This document shows, piece after piece, positions 54,059 to 62,041 of a stretch of 64,000 nucleotides of DNA; within the stretch, counting starts at the first letter, position 1; each line of letters starts with the position of its first letter. Source of the DNA: Chloroflexus aurantiacus J-10-fl (GTDB lineage: Bacteria; Chloroflexota; Chloroflexia; Chloroflexales; Chloroflexaceae). The notes under the pieces were generated by a model. That model was not told the origin of the DNA, did not search any database, and worked only from the letters and a program-made list of their open reading frames with translations. The stretch covers positions 4,712,001 through 4,776,000 of the forward strand of contig NC_010175.1 in assembly GCF_000018865.1 (NCBI RefSeq), written 5' to 3'. The translations under genes and the position numbers were made by a program.

Positions 54059-54946
54059 TCAAAGATGTACTACTTCGTAGGAAAATTCGGGCAATTTGCT
54101 GATTGCATCGGCCAGATGACTGCGATGGCAGCGCTGGCTCTCAGCTTCAAAACAGGTAAGAGCGATACGGTGATAACACAGAAGAATGTTCAAAATGCGT
54201 TGTTGAAACGATACGGTCGTGGGCAGAATCTCTCGACGATAAGCGGCAAACAGTTCTTCATAATCCTCCTGCGATTTCAAATTCTTTCTCAGTTCCGAGA
54301 CAATCCCAACTTCTGGAATATGAATATACCCGATACCCAGATTCTCACAATATGTTCGTAGCTGGCTCTTACTAAAACCTGGCTTCATACTCACTGGATT
54401 ATTGCGCACATCTACCAGGATTTTAATACCATTTCTAATCAATGTATTAAGGTAGTTTTCCAAAGAGCGACCTTCATAACCGATAGTAAATAATACAATC
54501 CTTGATTCTTCATCCTGACATTGTTTTATTCGTCGTTTTGCTTCGTCATCCAAAATCTCATCAAGGATTTTACTCTGCTGAGCATAGTAAGGATATTGCT
54601 CGTATAACTCTCTAAGCAGATCATTTCTGGCTTTATATCGATATTGCTGACAAAGTTCATGCAGAAAATGCATATCACGCTCAGTAACACTATCGAACAA
54701 CTGTGGATGTTTTTGTACAAGTGTTACTGTATGTTTATCTACCGCCAGAAAACCTTTTCTAAATAATGCGTTTATGTCCCACTGAGCGGTAAACGAAAAG
54801 CCACCATAATAGTAAGGAACAAATTCGTAGATAGGTTTTTCCTGGCGCTGGCTAAGCAGAAAGAGCATTTTTTGCAGGTATAGCCTATCTATTGTTCCAC
54901 CAAATACGTCTATTAAGGCGAGCAGTACTTTTTGACGATATAGCAT
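54059..54946 (-). CDS. YwgA/Panacea-like domain fused to DUF488
   Basis: The 295-residue product starts after CAGGTG. The N-terminal 130 residues have the pattern LLALIDVFGGTIDRLYLQKMLFLLS, then YEFVPYYYGGFS, as in YwgA/DUF4065 (Panacea antitoxin-like) winged domains. The C-terminal half (about 150-295) is DUF488: FTIGYEGRSLENYL, VDVRNNPVSMKPGFSKSQL, YIHIPEVG and the Cys-containing LTCFEAESQRCHRSHLA. DUF488 proteins have no firmly established activity; the conserved Cys/Arg/His suggest nucleotide or nucleic-acid chemistry. It is AT-rich like its partner gene. Together they form a transferred two-gene cassette bracketed by element copies F and G. Toxin-antitoxin or defence is an inference. Confidence 0.8.
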   Translation of the reverse strand: MLYRQKVLLALIDVFGGTIDRLYLQKMLFLLSQRQEKPIYEFVPYYYGGFSFTAQWDINALFRKGFLAVDKHTVTLVQKHPQLFDSVTERDMHFLHELCQQYRYKARNDLLRELYEQYPYYAQQSKILDEILDDEAKRRIKQCQDEESRIVLFTIGYEGRSLENYLNTLIRNGIKILVDVRNNPVSMKPGFSKSQLRTYCENLGIGYIHIPEVGIVSELRKNLKSQEDYEELFAAYRREILPTTVSFQQRILNILLCYHRIALTCFEAESQRCHRSHLADAISKLPEFSYEVVHL

Positions 54947-55082
54947 TATTTACACCTGAAAGTGACCTCAGTTTCTCGATAGCAATGTATCTAGTCTGTG
55001 CTCTCACTGCATGGGGGTTGTTCTACGTCAACTCTTGTGATTGCGCTCTTCAGAACGTTTTTTCTATTATATCACATACGGA

Positions 55083-55392
55083 CAAGAACTTATTTCACAA
55101 AAGCTGTGCTGTCGTGCTCCCAGACGGTCGCGCAGGCGCACGAACGCTTGCCAATGACCAACGTCAGCATATCCTACTCCCAGGCTACCGGTATAGCAGC
55201 GAGGATGGCTGACGACCATCTCTGATGCCATCACGCGCTAGATTGGTTAACTTACCCGCTCGTTATCCGCGTGTTGCGCAGTGTGGAGTGCGGCAGCATG
55301 GCTGCCGCAGCAGCCGTGCTCACGATCTGGGGCGTGGCACACCGGTAACCCTGCTGAGCGATGATTTTTAGTAAACCGGATTTGATACTAGC
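55083..55392 (+). mobile_element. Dispersed MITE-like element, copy G
   Basis: The left end AAGAACTTATTTCACAAAAGC is well kept and the right end is decayed (GGATTTGATACTAG). The core is at about 55290. It is the right-hand boundary of the AT-rich cassette. Nothing else is seen in 54947-55507. Confidence 0.7.
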
Positions 55393-55507
55393 CTGTATAC
55401 CTCTTCTTCAATGAGAGCCATAATGAGAGTTTCTCTCTCGCCGATGACCACCACGCCTCAGCTATGGTACACTATGCACAGTAAGGGTGAGGAATACAGA
55501 GCAACTT

Positions 55508-56506
55508 ATGCTGGCAATCATCATTGTATCCTGGAATGTGCGTGATCTGCTGCGACGCTGCCTGAGCGCTGTTCAGGCAGCGCTGGCTGCGGGCAATCTC
55601 TCTGCTGAGATCATTGTGGTTGACAATGACAGCCATGATGGTACAGCGGCCATGATCCGTCAGGAATTTCCCGCCGTGCATGTGATCGAAGCCGGTGCCA
55701 ATCTCGGTTTTACCGCCGCCAACAATCTGGCCCTGCGCACGCTGCTGGCGCGACCGGATGGCGGGCCGGAGTTTATCTTGTTCCTCAACCCGGATACCGA
55801 ACCACAGGCTGACGCGATTCCGCGCCTGGTCGGTTTTCTGCAAGAGCATCCGGCAGCTATCGCTGTCGGCCCTCGTTTACTGTACAGCGATGGAAGTCAA
55901 CAATCCTCGCGCCGTCGCTTTCCAACGCCGCTGACCATGATCTGGGAGAGTACGCCGTGGGAGCGCCTCTGGCCGCGTAATCCATGGGCACGCGCTTACC
56001 ACTGCGCCGACCGGTCTGCCGACCGGGTGCAACGGGTGGGCTGGCTGGTTGGTGCCGCACTGCTGGTACGGACAACGGCTATCCGTCAGGCAGGCTTGCT
56101 CGACGAGCGGTTTTTTATGTACAGCGAGGAACTCGAATGGCAGTGGCGTTTGCAGTGGCAAAACCCAGTCGCGCCGGCACCTGATCGATCCCGGCGCGAG
56201 CATGTGGAAGTGTGCAGTCAAATCTGGTACCTTCCTGATGCTGTGGTTATCCATCATGAAGGAAAAAGCAGCGAACAGGTGCCACTCGTTCGCCATCGCT
56301 ACTTTCAGCAGAGCCGTCTCCTGCTGGCTCGCATGTGGTACGGTTGGGTTACCGCAGCCCTCTTGCGTCGTCTGATTTGTCTGGGGTACCAGTATGAATT
56401 GATCATCGAGGCACTCAAACTGGCGCTCGGTCATCGGCCAGAGCTGCGGCGGCAGCGGATTGTGCTCTATCAGCAGGTGTTGTATACCTTGAATAATACC
56501 CGGTAG
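55508..56506 (+). CDS. GT2-family glycosyltransferase (rhamnosyltransferase-like)
   Basis: From the ATG at 55508 (MLAIIIVSWN) the product is 332 residues; a GTG at 55487 is in frame but overlaps its own SD. The GT-A fold is seen in IIIVSWNVRDLLRRCL, EIIVVDNDSHDGTAAMI, NLGFTAANNLALR and the DxD-type FLFLNPDTEPQAD. A later WLVGAALLVRTTAIRQAGLLDERFFMYSEELEWQWR segment is typical of WbbL/RfbF rhamnosyltransferases. It likely adds a sugar to surface glycans. The GH2 gene starts 18 bases later, so they are co-transcribed. Confidence 0.88.
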   Translation: MLAIIIVSWNVRDLLRRCLSAVQAALAAGNLSAEIIVVDNDSHDGTAAMIRQEFPAVHVIEAGANLGFTAANNLALRTLLARPDGGPEFILFLNPDTEPQADAIPRLVGFLQEHPAAIAVGPRLLYSDGSQQSSRRRFPTPLTMIWESTPWERLWPRNPWARAYHCADRSADRVQRVGWLVGAALLVRTTAIRQAGLLDERFFMYSEELEWQWRLQWQNPVAPAPDRSRREHVEVCSQIWYLPDAVVIHHEGKSSEQVPLVRHRYFQQSRLLLARMWYGWVTAALLRRLICLGYQYELIIEALKLALGHRPELRRQRIVLYQQVLYTLNNTR

Positions 56507-56524
56507 TCATTGCCGAATTAGCAT

Positions 56525-58681
56525 ATGTATCTCGTTACCCTGCAGGATAACTGGCAGATTCGCCCGCTGAACGAATTTTCGCACGGCATCTACCCGCGTC
56601 ACGATAGCGAATGGCTACCAGCCATCGTTCCGGCTCACTGGCAACAATTACCAGGGCTGGAAACCCACAGTGGCAAGGTGGTCTACCGCTGTCGCTTCCC
56701 CAACCCGCCTGAAGTGAGTCGTGTCTCTGGTGAACGGCGCTGGTTGCGCATTAACGGCGCGTTCTACTATCGGCACACCTATCTTAATGGGATCGATCTG
56801 GGTGCCCACGAGGGCTATTTCGAGCCGACTGAGCACGACATCACTACCTTGCTGCGTGCCCAGAACACCTTAATCATCGAACTCGATTGTCCTGATGAAC
56901 ACAACAAAATCGGCAAACGGATGATTACGGGGGTCTTTTCGCATTGGGATTGTTTCGACCCCCAGGCTAATCCGGGAGGTATCTGGTTGCCGGTCGAGAT
57001 GCACTACAGTGGCCCTGTGCGCCTCCACCAGGCTCGCCTGCGCACCGAACATTGTGACGCCCGGCTGGCGCAGTTGCGTTTTGCCCTTGACCTCGACGCT
57101 GCCCAGGCCGTGACCATCCGCAGCGAATTGATCTTCGCGCCGCTGACATTCCACGGTGAAACACAGGTCTTTACCGTTCAGCGTCGCTTGCGGGGCGGCA
57201 AACAAACCGTGCAGGGTCTTTTAAAATTGCGCGAACCGCGTCGTTGGTGGACGCATGATTTGGGCCGCCCCGATCTCTATCAGGTGACCGTGCGCATCTG
57301 GCTTGATGACTGCCTGAGCGATGAGCAATCATTTGCGTATGGTGTGCGCACCTTTGAATTGCGCGACTGGATTCCCCATCTGAACGGTGAGCGGTTTCTG
57401 GCCAAGGGAAACAACTACCCGCCCGGCGATATGCGGATTGCGACGATGAATCGCGAGCGTGCTGAGCGCGATCTATCCCTGGCACGCGATTGCCACATGA
57501 ACATGCTCCGCGTTCATGCCCACATCGACCATCCGGCCTTCTACGATGCGGCTGATGCCGCCGGGATACTGCTCTGGCAAGATTTTCCGCTCCAGTGGCT
57601 GTATCGACCAGACGTGCTACCGGCAGCCCGTCACCAGGCCCGGGCTATGGTACGCTTGCTCGGCAATCATCCCAGTATTGCGATCTGGTGCATGCACAAC
57701 GAAGCGATCCACCTCGAAGATACTGCCGATGAATCGCTCCCGGCGCGGCTACGTACCTATCAATCGGCATTTGTCTTTAGCTGGAACCGTGATGTGATGG
57801 ATGTGCAGTTGAAGCAGATCGTCGAAGAAGAAGACCCAACCCGACCGGTAGTGCGTTCGTCGGGTGAGCCAGATGTTCCCTACGTGCGTACCGGCACCGA
57901 CGCCCATGCCTACTTCGGCTGGTATCGCACCTACGGTTCGCTGGCCGATGGAGAAGCGGTACGGGCGCGTTTTCCGGGAAACCTGCGCTTCGTGACCGAG
58001 TTCGGTGCGCAGAGTTTTCCCAACCTCGAGAGCAGCCTGCGCTTTATGCCTGATCCGCTCGACGATGCTGCGATCAATCGCCTGATAGAACGGCATGGTC
58101 TACAGGCAGAGATCATGTCGGCCTGGTATCCCTGGCGGCAGGCAACATCACTGGCCGAAGTGATCGAGATGTCACAGAACTATCAGGCCGAACTGAATCG
58201 CTTCTACATTGATCGCCTTCGCTACCATAAATATCGTCCAACCGGTGGTATCATCGCCTTTCTCTTCGTCGATCCGTACCCCGCTGTTTTGTGGAGCGTG
58301 ATCGACTACTGGCGGGTGCCCAAACGTTCGTACTACGCTCTGCGCGACTGTTTTCGCCCACAATATGTCTTTACCCTGATCGAGCCGCGCACATTTACCA
58401 TTGGCGAAGCAATTGATCTTCCTATCTACGCCGTCAACGATGCCCGCGAGCCGCTGGTTGGTGCGCAACTGACCATCAGCCTGTACGACCCCACCGATAC
58501 CGAACTGGCTACCGTTGTTCGCTACCTCGATCTCCCTGCCGACTCTCTGGCAACCGAAGTTGATCGCCTGCGCCTCACACCAATCCGTGCCGGCGAGTAC
58601 ACCATTGTGCTGCGCCTGATCGGAGCCGGGCCGGAGTTTACCAATCGCTATCGGTTAACTGCGGAAGAGAAGACACCCTAA
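56525..58681 (+). CDS. GH2-family glycosidase (beta-mannosidase/galactosidase-like)
   Basis: This 718-residue cytoplasmic protein has the GH2 order. A jelly-roll (about 1-175: VYRCRFPNP, YRHTYLNGIDLGAHEGYFEP) is followed by an Ig-like domain and a TIM barrel (from about 285: FLAKGNNYPPGDMR). The acid/base Glu is in WCMHNEAIH and the nucleophile Glu in FVTEFGAQSFP. It has no signal peptide, so the substrate is probably an imported or recycled oligosaccharide. The exact specificity (mannoside versus galactoside or glucuronide) is not clear. It is shorter at the C-terminus than typical beta-mannosidases of about 850 residues. It follows the GT2 gene and is followed by the 112-bp satellite. Confidence 0.87.
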   Translation: MYLVTLQDNWQIRPLNEFSHGIYPRHDSEWLPAIVPAHWQQLPGLETHSGKVVYRCRFPNPPEVSRVSGERRWLRINGAFYYRHTYLNGIDLGAHEGYFEPTEHDITTLLRAQNTLIIELDCPDEHNKIGKRMITGVFSHWDCFDPQANPGGIWLPVEMHYSGPVRLHQARLRTEHCDARLAQLRFALDLDAAQAVTIRSELIFAPLTFHGETQVFTVQRRLRGGKQTVQGLLKLREPRRWWTHDLGRPDLYQVTVRIWLDDCLSDEQSFAYGVRTFELRDWIPHLNGERFLAKGNNYPPGDMRIATMNRERAERDLSLARDCHMNMLRVHAHIDHPAFYDAADAAGILLWQDFPLQWLYRPDVLPAARHQARAMVRLLGNHPSIAIWCMHNEAIHLEDTADESLPARLRTYQSAFVFSWNRDVMDVQLKQIVEEEDPTRPVVRSSGEPDVPYVRTGTDAHAYFGWYRTYGSLADGEAVRARFPGNLRFVTEFGAQSFPNLESSLRFMPDPLDDAAINRLIERHGLQAEIMSAWYPWRQATSLAEVIEMSQNYQAELNRFYIDRLRYHKYRPTGGIIAFLFVDPYPAVLWSVIDYWRVPKRSYYALRDCFRPQYVFTLIEPRTFTIGEAIDLPIYAVNDAREPLVGAQLTISLYDPTDTELATVVRYLDLPADSLATEVDRLRLTPIRAGEYTIVLRLIGAGPEFTNRYRLTAEEKTP

Positions 58682-58728
58682 ACGTGATCTGGACGTTGAA
58701 GTCTACACGCCCTTGCAGCTCCATATGC

Positions 58729-60050
58729 GGGGACACGGATAGACGCGGATTAGGCGGATGCACGCGGATAGGTTGTCTGTAGAGCAGGTTGAAGGATGGG
58801 CCATTGGCATATCCACCAGCGGCCGTGGGCAGCATTTGGCGGGGACACGGATAGACGCAGATTAGGCGGATGACCGCGGATAGGTTGTCTGTAGAGCAGG
58901 TTGAAGGATGGGCCATTGGCATATCCACCAGCGGCCGTGGGCAGCATTTGGCGGGGACACGGATAGACGCAGATTAGGCGGATGACCGCGGATAGGTTGT
59001 CTGTAGAGCAGGTTGAAGGATGGGCCATTGGCATATCCACCAGCGGCCGTGGGCAGCATTTGGCGGGGACACGGATAGACGCAGATTGGGCGGATGACCG
59101 CGGATAGGTTGTCTGTAGAGCAGGTTGAAGGATGGGCCATTGGCATATCCACCAGCGGCCGTGGGCAGCATTTGGCGGGGACACGGATAGACGCAGATTA
59201 GGCGGATGACCGCGGATAGGTTGTCTGTAGAGCAGGTTGAAGGATGGGCCATTAGCATATCCACCAGCGGCCGTGGGCAGCATTTGGCGGGGACACGGAT
59301 AGACGCAGATTAGGCGGATGACCGCGGATAGGTTGTCTGTAGAGCAGGTTGAAGGATAGGCCATTGGCATATCCACCAGCGGCCGTGGGCAGCATTTGGC
59401 GGGGACACGGATAGACGCAGATTAGGCGGATGACCGCGGATAGGTTGTCTGTAGAGCAGGTTGAAGGAAGGGCCATTGGCATATCCACCAGCAGCCGTGG
59501 GCAGCATTTGGCGGGGACACGGATAGACGCGGATTAGGCGGATGCACGCGGATAGGTTGTCTGTAGAGCAGGTTGAAGGATGGGCCATTGGCATATCCAC
59601 CAGCGGCCGTGGGCAGCATTTGGCGGGGACACGGATAGACGCAGATTAGGCGGATGACCGCGGATAGGTTGTCTGTAGAGCAGGTTGAAGGATGGGCCAT
59701 TGGCATATCCACCAGCAGCCGTGGGCAGCATTTGGCGGGGACACGGATAGACGCGGATTAGGCGGATGCACGCGGATAGGTTGTCTGTAGAGCAGGTTGA
59801 AGGATGGGCCATTGGCATATCCACCAGCAGCCGTGGGCAGCATTTGGCGGGGACACGGATAGACGCGGATTAGGCGGATGACCGCGGATAGGTTGTCTGT
59901 AGAGCAGGTTGAAGGAAGGGCCATTGGCATATCCACCAGCAGCCGTGGGCAGCATTTGGCGGGGACACGGATAGACGCGGATTGGGCGGATGAACGCGGA
60001 TCGGTCGTTGGCAGAGCGGGCTGAAGGATGGGCATTGGATTGTGGGCCGT
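58729..60050. repeat. 112-bp tandem satellite, 12 units
   Basis: Units starting GGGGACACGGATAGACGC begin at 58729, 58841, 58953, 59065, 59177, 59289, 59401, 59513, 59625, 59737, 59849 and 59961, exactly 112 bp apart. The first eleven differ by only a few bases; the twelfth is diverged. Two subtypes occur: CGCAGATTAGGCGGATGACC and CGCGGATTAGGCGGATGCAC. Because 112 = 3 x 37 + 1, every unit shifts frame, and the minus strand is open in all frames; this is an artefact. The unit has no CRISPR repeat/spacer structure. Confidence 0.97.
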
Positions 60051-60108
60051 GCATTGCATACTACCAGAATTGCGCCCGGCCAGACTTGATCACGATGATG
60101 ATATTCTG

Positions 60109-60132
60109 TGTTATAATTATTACGCAGTGCGT
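60109..60132 (+). promoter_or_regulatory. Extended -10 promoter with ACGCAGTGCGT palindrome
   Basis: TGTTATAAT (60109-60117) is a perfect extended -10 box, identical to that of etfBA. Six bases further the perfect palindrome ACGCA-G-TGCGT (60122-60132) would cover the transcription start, a place for a repressor. Confidence 0.6.
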
Positions 60133-60161
60133 CATACACGTATTATCTCAGGAGGCGAACA

Positions 60162-61346
60162 ATGACGATCGCAAGCGAGCGCGGTATCGATCTCTTCCAC
60201 TTCGACGAACTCCTCACCCCGCGCGAGCGCGCACTTCGCGATAAGGTGCGCGCATTTTGTAACGAGCACGTGTTGCCGATCATCAACGATTACTGGGAGC
60301 GAGCCGAATTTCCCTTCGAGCTGATTCCCCGGATCGCCGAATTAGGGATCGTCGGTGGCACCATCCAGGGCTACGGTTGTCCGGGATTCTCCAGTGTTGA
60401 AGTTGGGCTGATCGCTGCCGAGCTGGCCCGCGGTGATGGCAGTGTCGGCACATTTGTCGGCGTAACCAGTGGTCTGGCAATGGGTGCCATCGCTGCCTGC
60501 GGTTCAGAGGAGCAGAAGCAACGCTGGCTACCGGCGATGGCCCGGCTAGAAAAGATTGGTGCGTTTGCCCTCACCGAGCCTTACGTCGGTTCCGATGCGG
60601 CTCACATTCGCACCACTGCCAAACGTGTGAGTGGCGGCTACCTGCTCAACGGCGCCAAGCGTTGGATCGGGAACGCTACCTTTGCCGACGTGATCGTGGT
60701 GTGGGCCCAGGATGAAGAGACTGGTCGGATTGGCGGATTTTTGGTCGAGAAGGGCACCCCCGGCTATCGGGCAACCAAGATCGAAGGCAAGATTGCCAAG
60801 CGTTCGGTCATCAATGCCGACATTACCCTGGAGAACGTCTTCGTGCCGGAAGAGAATCGCCTGCCGTTGGCCCGCTCGTTCCGTGATACGGCGAATATCT
60901 TGAAGAACACCCGCTATGGGGTCGCCTGGGAAGCAGTTGGTCACGCTCAGGCTGCCTACGAACTGGCACTTGAGTACACCCTCCAGCGCGAGCAGTTTGG
61001 CCGTCCGATTGCCGGCTTCCAGTTGGTGCAGCAGAAGCTGGTTCATATGCTCGGTGATCTCACTGCGATCCAGTTGATGGCCTGGCGGCTGAGCAAGCTC
61101 CGCGACGAGGACGAAAGCCAGATCACCGAGGGTATGGCGTCGCTTGCCAAGCAATACTGTGCAGCCAAGGCACGCCAGATTGTTGCCCTGGGCCGTGAAG
61201 TACTCGGCGGCAACGGGATTCTGCTCGACCGGCATATTGCACGCCACTTTGCCGATATTGAAGCTGTCTATACCTACGAGGGCACCAACGAGATTAATAC
61301 CCTGGTTGTCGGGCGCGAGATTACCGGGATTGCCGCATTTGTATAA
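60162..61346 (+). CDS. Acyl-CoA dehydrogenase, glutaryl-CoA dehydrogenase type
   Basis: The 394-residue product starts after CAGGAGG. It has the acyl-CoA dehydrogenase fold: FALTEPYVGSDAAHIRTTAKR, LNGAKRWIGNATFADVIVVWA, the mid-domain YTLQREQFGRPIAGFQLVQQKL, and catalytic Glu373 in YTYEGTNEINTLVVGREITG. The overall pattern is closest to GcdH (glutaryl-CoA to crotonyl-CoA and CO2), but without modelling the pocket the substrate is uncertain. Electrons go to ETF; the shared promoter motif with etfBA supports this. An 11-bp terminator-like hairpin lies 22 bases downstream. Confidence 0.9.
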   Translation: MTIASERGIDLFHFDELLTPRERALRDKVRAFCNEHVLPIINDYWERAEFPFELIPRIAELGIVGGTIQGYGCPGFSSVEVGLIAAELARGDGSVGTFVGVTSGLAMGAIAACGSEEQKQRWLPAMARLEKIGAFALTEPYVGSDAAHIRTTAKRVSGGYLLNGAKRWIGNATFADVIVVWAQDEETGRIGGFLVEKGTPGYRATKIEGKIAKRSVINADITLENVFVPEENRLPLARSFRDTANILKNTRYGVAWEAVGHAQAAYELALEYTLQREQFGRPIAGFQLVQQKLVHMLGDLTAIQLMAWRLSKLRDEDESQITEGMASLAKQYCAAKARQIVALGREVLGGNGILLDRHIARHFADIEAVYTYEGTNEINTLVVGREITGIAAFV

Positions 61347-61367
61347 CGTCCTCTAATTAACCCTCAA

Positions 61368-61400
61368 CCTCGCTCCTCGTCTTTGAAGAGAGGAGCGAGG
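61368..61400 (+). terminator. Hairpin after the acyl-CoA dehydrogenase gene
   Basis: A perfect 11-bp stem, CCTCGCTCCTC / GAGGAGCGAGG, with an 11-base loop. No U-tract follows. Confidence 0.55.
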
Positions 61401-61524
61401 TGGCACTCGCTACCACCGGAGCGTTACATCAAATCTGATTTCATAGAGGTCATAGTACACTATCTGGTGTCACCTGAGCGCCACGCTGCGGTGCGCGAGC
61501 GCCGGTAGACCAGTGAGAGCGCAC

Positions 61525-61665
61525 CTTACGCACTCACCTGGGAGCGCACGACTCCAGCTCACGCTTACCTCACGCGCTCACCTGGGAGCGCACGACTCCA
61601 GCTCGCGCTTACCTCGCTCGCTCACCTGGGAGCGCGCACCTCCGGTGCACTTACTACCTGCAACA
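61525..61665. repeat. 44-bp tandem repeat, three units
   Basis: CACCTGGGAGCGC recurs at 61535, 61579 and 61623. The first two units share ACGACTCCAGCTC, and the third diverges to GCACCTCCGG. The rest of the 61401-62041 gap shows no gene. Confidence 0.75.
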
Positions 61666-62041
61666 ACCTGCTGGGACTTCGTCCAGCGCGGCATCGCAAG
61701 CCATAACCAGCTCGCAACAGCGCGAGCCATCCGGCACCGCACCACGACACGCTCGTCACCCATTACGCTGGCACTGTGCCTGAGCGTGACAGGCCACGAT
61801 GTGATATGAGCGCTTCTCTTATGTCCATCTATGTCCGTCACCGCTGGAGCCACAGCTCGAACGGCCTAAGCGTCTCTCGCAACCCTGCGCGTAGGGTGGG
61901 CAACGGCCTTACCCAGGCGTACAGGATGTTGGGAGTGGAAAGTTTGCTTCCGTCCTCACCATTTGACAGACGTTTGCATTGAGATGAAGCGTATGTCGCT
62001 CCTACCCATGCCCCGGTGTCCATAGTTGACACAGATTCTCC

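Noticed and set aside
58729-60050. CRISPR array
   Set aside because: The 112-bp unit is repeated whole with near-identical sequence and no unique spacers, and no cas genes are nearby.
58750-60139. Series of overlapping minus-strand open frames of about 96 codons (MDMPMAHPSTCSTDNL...)
   Set aside because: They arise from the 112-bp satellite. The unit is open in all three minus-strand frames and each unit shifts frame by one. There are no ribosome-binding sites, and the predicted protein simply restates the DNA repeat.
61513-61809. 98-codon plus-strand open frame
   Set aside because: It is built from the 44-bp tandem repeat and low-complexity flanks, with no start signal.
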